A DNA stretch of 64,000 bases from an uncultured Alistipes sp. (GTDB lineage: Bacteria > Bacteroidota > Bacteroidia > Bacteroidales > Rikenellaceae), in the NCBI GenBank assembly GCA_904502005.1, contig CAJGDC010000001.1, positions 7,142-71,141 on the forward strand, read 5' to 3'. Positions within the stretch are counted from its first letter, which is position 1. Every line of letters begins with the position of its first letter. Shown here one piece after another: positions 25,743 through 35,661 of this stretch. A model generated the notes under the pieces. The model worked only from the letters and a program-made list of their open reading frames with translations, was not told the origin of the DNA and did no database searches. The position numbers and the translations under genes were made by a program.

Positions 25743-26465
25743 TTATTCAATTTTTATCTCTCGCTTAGAGGGTCCATACTCCCCCTCAATATACAATTTC
25801 AATTTTTCTCGCTTCTCACCGCGCAAAGTGATAACCAAATCACCCTCTTCGCCCGCCTGAAGCACCTTTGGCTCGGTATATACCACAACCTCTGGCGATG
25901 ATAGCAGGCTATCTTTTGTAACACTAACAGCCCTATTGCTGCCATTCATGCAGGCTATGCGTTCAGTCGTATTACCCTCAATTTTTACCCCCGGCTGACG
26001 AAGCAGCAGCGCTCCACAAGTGTAGGGGTAGTCACCACGGCGGTCACTATCTGCCACAACGTAGCCCTTGACCCATACCACAGCTGTCGGCTCTGTTTGG
26101 TCTGCAATATAGAGCAGCACCCGATGGTTAAACGGACCTGGGAAGCCCTTGCCAGAGAAGCTCAATGACAAATTTCCACTCTCACCGGCTCTCACCACAC
26201 CACCCGTAGCCGCAAGACACCTACAGCTTGTATTTGCACGATAGGCGATAGGCTTTGTGCCAATATTTTTAACCGCCACCTGCCACTCTACCCTATCACT
26301 CTCCGCAACTGACCCGAAATCAACGGTCTGCTGGGCTACAACGAGCTCTGAATCCACAGTTTGTGGATTGGCTACACTCTCAAGCGTAGCCCTTGGCACC
26401 AACTTAATTTGTGCCACGGCTCCACCACAGAGAAGGCAGAGAAGTAGAGTGAGTAGAGTTCGCAT
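25743..26465 (-). CDS. DUF1573-type secreted protein
   Basis: About 240 residues. A signal peptide (LLTLLLCLLCGGAVA) is followed by VDFGSVAESDRVEWQVAVKNIGTKPIAYRANTSCRCLAA, the hallmark of DUF1573 with its paired cysteines (CRC). A second beta domain follows. DUF1573 proteins are common exported proteins of Bacteroidetes with an ASPM/SPD-2/Hydin-like immunoglobulin fold and unknown role. Its ATG overlaps the TAA of the protease gene by one base (TAATG), which shows tight translational coupling. The upstream in-frame codons belong to the protease end. Confidence 0.7.
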   Translation of the reverse strand: MRTLLTLLLCLLCGGAVAQIKLVPRATLESVANPQTVDSELVVAQQTVDFGSVAESDRVEWQVAVKNIGTKPIAYRANTSCRCLAATGGVVRAGESGNLSLSFSGKGFPGPFNHRVLLYIADQTEPTAVVWVKGYVVADSDRRGDYPYTCGALLLRQPGVKIEGNTTERIACMNGSNRAVSVTKDSLLSSPEVVVYTEPKVLQAGEEGDLVITLRGEKREKLKLYIEGEYGPSKREIKIE

Positions 26466-28474
26466 TACAACCAACCGTTACTGTTTGCGCCACGGCGAAC
26501 GGTAATAGCAAACCTCTGACTACTGCCACCACTTGCGGTAATAGTAGCCTCTGTAGAGCCACTCTCAACGCCCTTGAACACCAACGCCGAGCCACTCTTT
26601 TCAACTGTTGCGATAGCTGTATTGGCAATTGTCACACTAAATGTCTGATTATCACCACTCTTAAAGTAGCGTGCAGGGGCAATAGCAACCTGAGCACCAG
26701 TGGCAATATAGAGATTCGGGAAGCGCATATCAACACCTGCGCCCTCAATAGCGGCAAGGAACGCAGTAGCATCTACCTGACCACCCATACCTCCGCGATA
26801 GTCTGACATATCTATTGTCATAGGTTGTATAGGACCAATATCGGCAACATAACGGCAGTATCTCTTTGTACCGACAAAGTAGCTATCAATATCAACAGCG
26901 CTATCTACGAGAAGTTTCTGAAGCTCCGCAGCCTTAAAGTGCTTACGCAGCTGTGTGGCATAGCTAATACCTAATGCCATAACACCCGAAACATGTGGAC
27001 AAGCCATAGAGGTACCCTCCATATATCCATAGCCACTCTCAGAGATGTGGTACGGCAGCGTTGAAAGGATACATCCTACCTCGCCATAGTTATGCTTATC
27101 ATCCACATACTCAAAGTAGTAGTCCTGGTCGCCACCAGGGGCTGAGATAGTTGTACCCGTGCCGTAGTTTGTATAGACTGCAGGGGTAAAGTCTGCCGCT
27201 GTAGCCGCCACGGAGATATACTCATCTGCCGCACCAGGGAATCCTGCAGCCGCAGCACTCTCATTTCCGCCGGCAAAGATTGCAATTCCACCCTCTACAG
27301 TGCCATTTGCAGAACCTGCATAGTGGGTAAAGTACTCCAAAGCCTCTCGCTCAAGCGGTGAGCCAGCAATCCACTCCTCTTTTGTTCCGAAGCCAGCAGC
27401 TCCCCAATCGTAGATATTCGCACATGGCGATACATATCCCCAGCTACACTGGAGCACCACAGCACCATTATCTGCCGCATACTTTATCGCACGAGCAGTC
27501 GAAAGAATAGTGGTTGCCATATTTCCGGAGAAAATCTGGCAGCACATAATCTTCACGCCGCTATTCTCACTACCATCACCACCAGCGATAGAGCTAATAC
27601 CAATACCATTATTGTTCACTGCCGAGATAACTCCTGCCACGTGTGTTCCGTGTCCAGAGTCGTAGACATCATCCCAAACAATTTTACCCGACTGGTGGAC
27701 AAAGTTGTAACCATATACGTCGCCCTTATATCCATTACCATCGGCATCGGTATCCGAACGAAGTGTCTCGCCCTCATTTATCCACATATTTGGCAATAGA
27801 TCCGGATGCTCCACAAAGATTCCCTCATCAAGCACCGCCACAATAACACTGCTATCACCAGTACTCTTCTCCCATGCACCCTGGCACTGCACATCGGCAT
27901 CCTTAACACTCTTTACAACTCCATCCTTATGGAACAGCTCACCTGTGTTGATAAGATTCCACTGCGCAGCAAGTAGAGGGTCAGCAATAGTGGCACGAGT
28001 AGCCGCCATAGCAGCCTCTAACTTACTCTGTGACAGTGGTGTTGCACGACGAGTGTAGTTACGCTTTACTGTGCGATTTACATCTACCTTCTGCACCTGA
28101 CCTAGGCGAGCAAATCGGCGAGCAACATCCTCTACAGCGGTTTTATTGCCATCAAAGCGCACAACATACCAGAGGTTAAGACCACTCTCTACAGTACGCT
28201 GCTCGGCATCGCTATCAACCGCAAATACGCGCTCTATCTGGCAAGTTCCGATTGCCTCAAGAATCTCGTCCAGCTCAACGTCACCACTACGAGTTACTCG
28301 TGAGCCATCAATACCCGCCTCCGCAATAAGCTGAGCCACCTGAGGGGTGAACTTTACAACTATCTCATCCGGGGTGTATGGCATCGGAGCAACCTCTACA
28401 CTCTGCTCTAACTCTCTGCTGCACGAGCTAAAAATAAGCAACAGGGATAGTATATATAACAATCTACTCTTCAT
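26465..28474 (-). CDS. Lipid-anchored S8 subtilisin-family serine protease
   Basis: 669 residues from the ATG at 28474, which opens a lipoprotein signal (LLYILSLLLIFSSC, Cys18). A propeptide-like region (PDEIVVKF) precedes the catalytic domain. The triad is intact: Asp216 in VAVLDEGIF, His275 in GHGTHVAG and Ser489 in GTSMACPHVSG, with the oxyanion Asn404 in AGGNESA. The last 90 residues form an Ig/BIG2-like domain (SGSTEATITASGG). It should sit in the cell envelope and cut proteins. It overlaps the upstream LRR-BACON gene by 11 bases. As the only catalytic gene of the SusCD operon, it hints at protein substrates. Confidence 0.9.
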   Translation of the reverse strand: MKSRLLYILSLLLIFSSCSRELEQSVEVAPMPYTPDEIVVKFTPQVAQLIAEAGIDGSRVTRSGDVELDEILEAIGTCQIERVFAVDSDAEQRTVESGLNLWYVVRFDGNKTAVEDVARRFARLGQVQKVDVNRTVKRNYTRRATPLSQSKLEAAMAATRATIADPLLAAQWNLINTGELFHKDGVVKSVKDADVQCQGAWEKSTGDSSVIVAVLDEGIFVEHPDLLPNMWINEGETLRSDTDADGNGYKGDVYGYNFVHQSGKIVWDDVYDSGHGTHVAGVISAVNNNGIGISSIAGGDGSENSGVKIMCCQIFSGNMATTILSTARAIKYAADNGAVVLQCSWGYVSPCANIYDWGAAGFGTKEEWIAGSPLEREALEYFTHYAGSANGTVEGGIAIFAGGNESAAAAGFPGAADEYISVAATAADFTPAVYTNYGTGTTISAPGGDQDYYFEYVDDKHNYGEVGCILSTLPYHISESGYGYMEGTSMACPHVSGVMALGISYATQLRKHFKAAELQKLLVDSAVDIDSYFVGTKRYCRYVADIGPIQPMTIDMSDYRGGMGGQVDATAFLAAIEGAGVDMRFPNLYIATGAQVAIAPARYFKSGDNQTFSVTIANTAIATVEKSGSALVFKGVESGSTEATITASGGSSQRFAITVRRGANSNGWL

Positions 28475-30092
28475 CTCCCATCGGTTTTTTCTTTGTTGTA
28501 TACTCCTTATAATAGTAGTCCATATTTGCAGGCTCATTCTCAAAGACTGCCAGCGTACCATTCTTAGCGCGACCCTCCTGTGGGAATACAAGGCTATATG
28601 GAATCCACATATCCAATGCAGGGTGGTAGAGCAACCAATCCGGTAGGCGACCATAGAGTCGGTTATGGTTTATCGAGAAACGCTTGCACGAAGGCATCAC
28701 CTTCTTAATCTTACGGTCTACAAGTATCTGTGGCAATGAATCTACAGCATCAATCTCCTGCTGAGTGTAGTATGGCACTGTATCATCATCCTCAAAGGTT
28801 GGAAGCTCACCCTGCAAGTAGTTCACAGAGAGCACAAGGGTATCCAAATTCCACTTAAGCAGGTGCTCTGGGAACTTTGGCTCATCCATAAATCCGCCCA
28901 AGTCGGTGCGAATAGTATTACTCAAGTCAGAGATTGCACTACGCTGGTTGGCGTTAAGGATAAGGGTGCGAAGCTTTGGGAAGTTCTCCTTTGTCAGCAC
29001 CTCAGGGACCGTCTGGAAGTTATTTGAGCCTAAATCCAAGTGCTCAAGATTCTTCAGCGCCGCAAGGCTCTTTGGCAACGAGGTAAGTCCATAGCTACCC
29101 AGGGTCAATCGCTTAAGTTGTGTAAGATTGGCAATATCATCGCCAAGCTCAAGGTTGAGCAAGAAGGTGTTTGTATTTCCAAAGAAGTACAACTCCTCGG
29201 CCGCTGTAAGATACTTAACCTCGTATGGCAGTTGCTCCTTGATATTAAAGAAATAGAACTCCGCGCTGCGCACACGACCAACCATCTTATCAGTGCAGCC
29301 CTTCATACTCTTATCCCAAAGCACAACATTATCCCACAAATCCATAGGCTGTGAGGCATCCCATGAGACCATAGTCTGCAGTGTACGAGATATAGAGAGC
29401 AGTGCTACAGAGTCACCAGCGCGAGTATCCGGAATAATAGGCTCGGCTGCCTGCTGTGTAACATTCAAATTATCCTGACGTGCCATAGTAACCTCACCCT
29501 TAGGGCGGAAGGCAACCTTAGCGAGGCGCTCACGGTCAGAGGTGTTTATATCCCACTTAAAGCGCACAGTTGTTGTGCGTGGACGAGCCCCACGATTAAG
29601 GTCCAGAGTATGACGCTCACTGTCCAACCAACCTGCATTGTCAGGGATATCGACATCAAAGTCGATATTGCTCTTAATTTTAACATCAAAATATCTACTA
29701 TCAAGGCGGTCATAGTTTGCAATCTCAACCTCTGGCTGCTCCACCTCGATGGTGTAATCAAAGCCCTTCTGGTTAATCACAATCTGCTTCTGCTCCCAGG
29801 TGTCAATATTCTCAATCACCACGACACCGCGACGAGCAGTAGTTGTGAGGGCAGAGTCGATGATAAAGTTACACTCTGTCGTACCCTTACCATTTGCTGG
29901 CGAGACTGTAATCCACTGGTTGTCTGTAGAGGCAATCCAACGGTTTGTAGAGGTTATTGTCCTGCTTACAACGCCACCTGTAGCCTCAACATCGAACTCA
30001 ATGCCTTCGGTTGTAAAGGCATTGTCTGTCTTATCTGTGCCGCAAGCTACTGCAATAGCTGTGGCGGCAAAAAATATCAAAATTCTTCTCAT
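28464..30092 (-). CDS. BACON-domain and leucine-rich-repeat lipoprotein
   Basis: About 542 residues. Lipoprotein signal FFAATAIAVAC. The first BACON domain (about 27-105) has NRWIASTDNQWITVSPANGKGTTECNF and ends VINQKG; a second BACON-like domain (about 115-215) ends NVTQQA. Leucine-rich repeats follow (LTQLKRLTLGSYGLTSLPKSLAALKNLEHLDLGSNNFQTVPE). BACON domains in SusCD loci are usually surface spacers or binding modules, and LRRs bind protein. The ATG at 30092 is chosen because it opens the signal. It starts one base after the stop of the upstream LRR gene. Confidence 0.75.
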   Translation of the reverse strand: MRRILIFFAATAIAVACGTDKTDNAFTTEGIEFDVEATGGVVSRTITSTNRWIASTDNQWITVSPANGKGTTECNFIIDSALTTTARRGVVVIENIDTWEQKQIVINQKGFDYTIEVEQPEVEIANYDRLDSRYFDVKIKSNIDFDVDIPDNAGWLDSERHTLDLNRGARPRTTTVRFKWDINTSDRERLAKVAFRPKGEVTMARQDNLNVTQQAAEPIIPDTRAGDSVALLSISRTLQTMVSWDASQPMDLWDNVVLWDKSMKGCTDKMVGRVRSAEFYFFNIKEQLPYEVKYLTAAEELYFFGNTNTFLLNLELGDDIANLTQLKRLTLGSYGLTSLPKSLAALKNLEHLDLGSNNFQTVPEVLTKENFPKLRTLILNANQRSAISDLSNTIRTDLGGFMDEPKFPEHLLKWNLDTLVLSVNYLQGELPTFEDDDTVPYYTQQEIDAVDSLPQILVDRKIKKVMPSCKRFSINHNRLYGRLPDWLLYHPALDMWIPYSLVFPQEGRAKNGTLAVFENEPANMDYYYKEYTTKKKPMGDEE

Positions 30093-30093
30093 A

Positions 30094-32739
30094 CTACTCC
30101 AGCATTGCGTCACAGTTAAGAATTGTCTGCGACTTGTCATAAATTAGCATATACGCCCCCACCTGCCATGCATAGCAGATATCCGAAGCATCAAAGATAA
30201 TATTCGGATTATCCGAGATGTCAAGGTAGTAGATAAGCGTAGAGATTGTATCGTCAATCTTACGGAGGTCATTTGAGCCCAGATACAAACCTCTTAGGCC
30301 CTTATGGTTAAAGACGCCCTGTGGCCACTCTCTTAGGCAACGCTCACCTGCTGCATTGCGCTGACTACGAATACCTAAAACTGTAAGGTAGAAGCTATCG
30401 AGCGGCTCAAATGGGAAGTGCTCAAAGCAGTTGAAAGACAACTCAACGCCATAAAGGTATGGTAGATTTACAGCATGAATCTCGCGTGGGAGGTCCTTAA
30501 GTTTGTTATATGACAAATCAATAGAGGTCATATAGATTGAGTTCTCATACTCAAAACTTCCCTTCGGAATCTCGTCAATACTACAGCCGCGAAGGATTAT
30601 ATATGCCACAATAGAGTTTGTCTTTGCCAGAGCCGTTGGATACTTCGTCAGCTTAGGATTCTGCGCAAGGGTAAAGGTCTCAACCTTAATACCACGATAA
30701 GAGCCATCCTCCTCGCCCTCAAAGCCATCGATTTCATTGCCCGAAAAGTCTACCGAAGTAAGGGCTGAGTTACTCTTTGCCGAGAAGATATTTGGCACCT
30801 TCTTGAGCTTGTTATACTTAACAGAGAAGGCCTCAGAGTCGGCATAACCACAGAAGTAGCCCTCCTCATCCACAGGCAGTGACTCTAACTGATTATTATC
30901 AAGATAGAGCTGCACTGGAGAGACACTCTTGCCCAGCGGATGAATCTTTGAGATATTGTTATATGCAAGGTCAAGCAGTGAGACCTTAGTCATATTCTTA
31001 AACGACTCAGGCAGCTCCTCAAGGCTATTCTGACGAGCATAGAGAATCTGAATCTTCTCCTTTGACGCTCCACAAGCCAGCGCATCCATACCTGCATAAA
31101 TCTCACTGGCACTCCACTGACGGTTATTTGAAATATTGATAGAGATAAGCTCTGGTATGCGAGCTATCTGCAGTGGGAACTTCTTGAGTTTTGAGCAGTT
31201 ATAGAGCTCAAGGTCGGTACAAGAGGCCAAATCACCAAGCTCCTCTGGAAGTGTCTCCAGTGCGCCGTTGGCGATAAAGAGGTACTGCAACTTTGTCAGT
31301 TTGCCAATCTCCGCAGGGATAGACTTCAGTCCATTACACATCGTGCCGTGGTTGGTATCCATCTTGTGAATTCTCTGTGCTCCACTCTTGCGGTCGATAA
31401 TCTCACCCTCCGACATTGTATCATAGAGCGATGTAGCCGCAATGTGAATATTATTCTCAGCAAGTGCGCGAGCGCAAGGCTCTGCAAACTGTGTTGCAGG
31501 GTGTATAGTGCGCAGATACTCACCGTGGCTCTCAAGTCGAGTACGATTACGCTCCGCAAGGCTCTTGCTACTGTCGAGCGTAGGGTCGTATGAGATTAGG
31601 TTTGTGTCGTTGTGTGTACCCAAATAGAGCTCAACCATCTCTGTCAGCTGTCCAATAGCCGGCGAGAGATCTCCACGAAAGGCAAAGCCACTAATATCAA
31701 TCTTTGCAACTCGGCCATTCGAGTGTAACTCTACACCCGGCTGGTCGCCCCATAAATCTGGGTCTTTGTTAAACTCCCAGTTGGCACCAGTAGCCCAGTT
31801 TTCGCCAACGTAGCTCCAATTCTCGCCATCAAGGCTCTTCCAAATCTCATAGAGGGCATAGTAGTCCTTAATATACTCGTCACTCTGATAGAGTGTTACA
31901 CTCACATCAGCCTTAGTGGTAACATTATCCTCAATAGTAAACTCCGAGAGCTTAGGTGAATTATTGCTCTCAAGGAGATTTTTACCACTATCATAGGTCT
32001 CGTAACCTATCACGCGATAGGTTGCTGCAGGCAGAGAGACAAGCGAGTCGCAGATAACGGTCGAGGTGCGATAACCCTCGTTGCTACTCATCTGATTCTC
32101 CTCATCAAAGTGCATAGAGAACCTGGATGGCAACTTCTCAATCTTTATAGGGCTTGTCACACTTCCTGAGCTAAGCACCTTTGCCACGGTGAGCGACACA
32201 TACTTTATCTCGTCAAAGGTATACTCACGCGCCGCTGCACGAGTAGGGGCATTAGAGAAGTCCTCCTTATCCTTTTTCAGTGTAAACTGTGCAGCACCAC
32301 GAGGAGTAACATTGACTGTAATGTCGTGCATTGTAAGTCCACCACTCACAACCTCAAAAAGGCTCTCAACGGCAGGTGCACCGGCATAAATCAACTCATC
32401 AGCAGTATCATAGAGCGAGAAAGCCACAAGGCGATACTCGCCCGTCAGGAGCTGCAACTTATCTGAGCGCAAGCCCATCTCCTCACTACCCTCTACAGAT
32501 GAGAGGGTGAGCGTCTGGGCAATGGTTGTCTCACCATAGCCCAGCGTAACCTTCACTTTGCAAGCCTCGCCAAGATAGTCAAGCGTAGGCTTTACGGCGC
32601 GAGTATCGCCGTAAGATGCCTGCTTGTATAACTTAAACTGCGCATATCCGTAGTCGTTATTGCGATAGTCTGGCTCAGAGACTTTGCTACAGCCTAGTAC
32701 TACAACGACAAGGGATAGTATCAATAAAATTCTCTTCAT
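30094..32739 (-). CDS. Large leucine-rich-repeat lipoprotein
   Basis: 881 residues from the ATG at 32739. Lipoprotein signal (ILLILSLVVVVLGC). Two beta-rich N-terminal regions to about residue 300 resemble the N-terminal part of Bacteroidales LRR lipoproteins (DUF4458-like, tentative). After that come a WKSLDGENWSYVGENW segment and more than ten leucine-rich repeats (IPAEIGKLTKLQYLFIANGALETLPEELGDLASCTDLELYNC; SLLDLAYNNISKIHPLG). Such surface LRR proteins usually bind proteins. Its ATG overlaps the stop of the upstream gene (TAATG). Confidence 0.75.
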   Translation of the reverse strand: MKRILLILSLVVVVLGCSKVSEPDYRNNDYGYAQFKLYKQASYGDTRAVKPTLDYLGEACKVKVTLGYGETTIAQTLTLSSVEGSEEMGLRSDKLQLLTGEYRLVAFSLYDTADELIYAGAPAVESLFEVVSGGLTMHDITVNVTPRGAAQFTLKKDKEDFSNAPTRAAAREYTFDEIKYVSLTVAKVLSSGSVTSPIKIEKLPSRFSMHFDEENQMSSNEGYRTSTVICDSLVSLPAATYRVIGYETYDSGKNLLESNNSPKLSEFTIEDNVTTKADVSVTLYQSDEYIKDYYALYEIWKSLDGENWSYVGENWATGANWEFNKDPDLWGDQPGVELHSNGRVAKIDISGFAFRGDLSPAIGQLTEMVELYLGTHNDTNLISYDPTLDSSKSLAERNRTRLESHGEYLRTIHPATQFAEPCARALAENNIHIAATSLYDTMSEGEIIDRKSGAQRIHKMDTNHGTMCNGLKSIPAEIGKLTKLQYLFIANGALETLPEELGDLASCTDLELYNCSKLKKFPLQIARIPELISINISNNRQWSASEIYAGMDALACGASKEKIQILYARQNSLEELPESFKNMTKVSLLDLAYNNISKIHPLGKSVSPVQLYLDNNQLESLPVDEEGYFCGYADSEAFSVKYNKLKKVPNIFSAKSNSALTSVDFSGNEIDGFEGEEDGSYRGIKVETFTLAQNPKLTKYPTALAKTNSIVAYIILRGCSIDEIPKGSFEYENSIYMTSIDLSYNKLKDLPREIHAVNLPYLYGVELSFNCFEHFPFEPLDSFYLTVLGIRSQRNAAGERCLREWPQGVFNHKGLRGLYLGSNDLRKIDDTISTLIYYLDISDNPNIIFDASDICYAWQVGAYMLIYDKSQTILNCDAMLE

Positions 32740-34721
32740 TATTTGGCAATATTGAGTGTACAAATAAGCACTATCTGACCCTCGCCAAACTGTAGTGCAC
32801 CAGTTTTACCATTACCCTTCTCGGCATCCATAGTAACCATCTGGAAGTCCTGGCTATACTCATACTTGAGCCACTCCTTGTCAGCCTCATTTACATAGCC
32901 GCAGCTCTGAGGTAGACCCTTAAGCATAGAGAGGTTTGGTGTTGCTGTGGTGTAGGTCAAATGATATACCTTCTCACCATAAGAGGCATACTTTGTATAC
33001 AGTTCGCCAGAGGTAAGCTCTACAAGTGTAGAGTTCTGCTGTGCAGCATACTCTGGATAGTAGAACGTAACACCTGTAGACTCCTGCTCAGCCGCCTCAT
33101 TATATCGGCAGAAGAGAAGTGCAAAGACGCCATCTGCATCAGCAAAGGTAACAACACCCTCATAGTCACCCGTAAGGGCATTCTTTGAAGGCTCGGCGGT
33201 TGGTTTTGTCGCATCCATAACGATGCGCACCTTCTCAGACTCAGTACCGAAAATAGTCGTTGTAATCCAAGCTGTGCTATCTGTAAGCTCTATCATTGAG
33301 CCGTTAGCATCAAAAGTGTAACACTTAATCTCGGTGTATGGTCGTACAACATTGACATACCAATCCTCATAAGCCCACTGTGAAGTGTAGAGCACATCGT
33401 AGCCGACCTTTGCTGTAGAGAAATCATTGAAAATCCAGTGATTTGCATCAAGAGGCTCGATATTGCTACCAGCTGCCTCCATAGTCTGCTCGCCCACAAT
33501 CTCAATAGAGCCTGGGTCGCCAGCCTGCTCAACAACAGTGACAACATATGGTTGGTATGTTGGAGTAATCGCGCCATTTACGGCAATAAGGTCTATATCT
33601 GTAGTTGCTACACTCTTAGGCATCACAAGTACTGTAGCCTTACGAGCAGGGCCATCATTTACCGCTGCGGTTAGAGAGAGTGCACGACTCTGAATAACCT
33701 CATCATTTGTGCTATCCCATGCAGCATAGTCTACTGTAAGCCAAGCAGGTGCAAGGCTCGGCTGGATAAGACCTGCAGCCTCTGTAAACTCAACAACAGC
33801 AACTGCAGAGCCATTGACAGCCGTAACAGAGGCGCTAGCGCTACCCTCTACATACTCGCCAATCATAGTGTTGTAAATAAGGCCCTTATAGTTAAACTCT
33901 GTCTTCTCTGTAAATCCCTCAACGGTAAAAATCTCTGTGGCTGCAGGAATCACAACTTTAATTGTTGTAACCACCTTATCAACCACTGTTGCATCCACAA
34001 AGCTGAGCACTGCACTCTGCTCTGTCATTGGATAGGCTGCAGAGTTACCCTTAATCCACAGCTCAGTCACACCAGCCTTACCGCCCTCAATTGGGGTTAT
34101 CCACTCTGGAGCGCCATCGACAATCCAGTCAAAGTTGCTCTCTACCTTCACACGAGTAGAGTAGAGAGCCATCTCCTCTGGCCAAATCATCTTCATTCCC
34201 TCAGCAGTAACCTCGTTGCTTGAGTATGCATATATCAACTCTCCCTCAGTGGCATAGCAAAAGGCGTTATTCTCCACAACTACTGGATAGAGCTTAATCT
34301 CACGGTTTTTGCGTGCCAATGTAAGCGTTGCAATTGTCTGGGTTTTACCCTGCATCTTCATTGTAACCTCACAAATATGGTCTGCATCAAAATCCTCAAC
34401 ATTTGACACTGCAATAACCACATCGTGCTTACCAGCCTCACCACGGAGAGTGTAGACCATATTCTCACCACTCTTAATCTGGAAATAGGCTGCTGTGGCC
34501 TCTGGTACACTAACCTCCCAAGCCATATTTGGCTCAATTGAAATGGTATACTCGCTTCCCGGAGCTACCGTTGCAGTGACTGCTGACGGAAAGCTCGGCT
34601 GCTCAACATCGGGTGTTGGTGTTGGCTCGTCTGTAGGAACATCTACAGGGTCATTACCACACGCTACAAAAAGAATTGACGCTGCAAGTAGTAGGCTTGC
34701 TAAACTAAAAAACTTCTTCAT
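32739..34721 (-). CDS. Multi-domain beta-rich lipoprotein (DUF5003-like)
   Basis: 660 residues. Lipoprotein signal ASLLLAASILFVAC, then an acidic Pro/Thr linker (DVPTDEPTPTPDVEQP). At least three or four Ig/BACON-like domains follow, marked by VKVESNFDWIVDGAPEWITPIEGG and APAWLTVDYAAW. The resemblance to DUF5003 proteins is from memory and tentative. It probably works as a surface-exposed binding protein next to SusD. It sits fourth in the susC operon, 35 bases after the DUF4843-like gene. Confidence 0.6.
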   Translation of the reverse strand: MKKFFSLASLLLAASILFVACGNDPVDVPTDEPTPTPDVEQPSFPSAVTATVAPGSEYTISIEPNMAWEVSVPEATAAYFQIKSGENMVYTLRGEAGKHDVVIAVSNVEDFDADHICEVTMKMQGKTQTIATLTLARKNREIKLYPVVVENNAFCYATEGELIYAYSSNEVTAEGMKMIWPEEMALYSTRVKVESNFDWIVDGAPEWITPIEGGKAGVTELWIKGNSAAYPMTEQSAVLSFVDATVVDKVVTTIKVVIPAATEIFTVEGFTEKTEFNYKGLIYNTMIGEYVEGSASASVTAVNGSAVAVVEFTEAAGLIQPSLAPAWLTVDYAAWDSTNDEVIQSRALSLTAAVNDGPARKATVLVMPKSVATTDIDLIAVNGAITPTYQPYVVTVVEQAGDPGSIEIVGEQTMEAAGSNIEPLDANHWIFNDFSTAKVGYDVLYTSQWAYEDWYVNVVRPYTEIKCYTFDANGSMIELTDSTAWITTTIFGTESEKVRIVMDATKPTAEPSKNALTGDYEGVVTFADADGVFALLFCRYNEAAEQESTGVTFYYPEYAAQQNSTLVELTSGELYTKYASYGEKVYHLTYTTATPNLSMLKGLPQSCGYVNEADKEWLKYEYSQDFQMVTMDAEKGNGKTGALQFGEGQIVLICTLNIAK

Positions 34722-34756
34722 ATATAAGGTATATTCTATAAATTACGTTAAAAAGA

Positions 34757-35656
34757 CTAAAATCCCTCTCGTTTGAGTCGCTCGGCCTCCTCGTCGGATA
34801 TCCACTCAAGGATGTTGTAGAAGTGGCCTACAGTACCAATCGGCTCGCCTAACTTCTCAACATATACGTGCAACCACAGCACCACAAAGCGCTGGCACGA
34901 GTTGAAGTATGAGGCATAGAGTGGGCTGTCATCACACAAGATGTGGTTATCGCCCAAAATCTGACCAAAGACAGATGCTTCATCGCTTAGAACCTGGTCG
35001 CTATCCATAGTAACGCGAGGCTCAGCAGCATTACTTCCATCTAAAGAGAGGGTAATGTCATAGCCATTAAAGAATGCGTCGCGAATGATAACCATATTAG
35101 GCTCTGTAGGGTGTGCCTCGGTGTAGACAACCTTCTGATAAGATGTATTCTCGCCCGGATAATCTCGCAAAAAGAGTGACGAGAGGACCGCATAGCCAGT
35201 AAAATTATTACGGTCATAGGGGCAGCTCTTGTACATCACAACCTTTGTCATGTCGGAATTTTTGTACAAGTCCCACTTCAGGGCGCTATTCATCACAAGG
35301 CGAAGGCAGAAGCCCAGAGAGTCCGTAGCTTCGATATTGTCATAAATACCCTCGACCTCAACCGCAGCAGCAGTCTTTCCTGCCGGTATGGTGACACTAT
35401 TTGAAATTATACGGTAGTGCTTGCCCTCAATGGCATTGCTACCTGCATCCACCACCTCAACGCCAAAAGTGCGGTCATAATCTCGCGCCACGGTAGATGC
35501 AACAGCCACCTTAAATCGACTATTGCTCTTCTCTACCATATTTGTTGAGAGGCTATCGGCAAACATCACATACTCCGCATCGTTGTATGTGGTGTACTGC
35601 TCCTTACAGCTCAGCAGCGCCAACAATGTAATTATATATATAGGTAACTTTCTCAT
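34757..35656 (-). CDS. DUF4843-like SusCD-associated lipoprotein
   Basis: 299 residues with lipoprotein signal IYIITLLALLSC. The segment DYDRTFGVEVVDAGSNAIEGKHYRIISNSVTIPAGKTAAAVEVEGIYD matches the Calx-beta-like strand pattern seen in DUF4843 proteins that follow SusD genes. The role is unknown; it is probably a surface ligand-binding subunit of the uptake complex. It starts 5 bases after the susD stop codon. Confidence 0.65.
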   Translation of the reverse strand: MRKLPIYIITLLALLSCKEQYTTYNDAEYVMFADSLSTNMVEKSNSRFKVAVASTVARDYDRTFGVEVVDAGSNAIEGKHYRIISNSVTIPAGKTAAAVEVEGIYDNIEATDSLGFCLRLVMNSALKWDLYKNSDMTKVVMYKSCPYDRNNFTGYAVLSSLFLRDYPGENTSYQKVVYTEAHPTEPNMVIIRDAFFNGYDITLSLDGSNAAEPRVTMDSDQVLSDEASVFGQILGDNHILCDDSPLYASYFNSCQRFVVLWLHVYVEKLGEPIGTVGHFYNILEWISDEEAERLKREGF

Positions 35657-35661
35657 AGCTA

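Noticed and set aside
28475..28654. 60-codon N-terminal extension of the subtilase
   Set aside because: It lies inside the upstream LRR gene in another frame, and the internal ATG at 28474 starts a normal lipoprotein signal.
34495..34776. 93-codon plus-strand frame at the start of the DUF5003-like gene
   Set aside because: Antisense to a clear lipoprotein signal and linker; no independent support.
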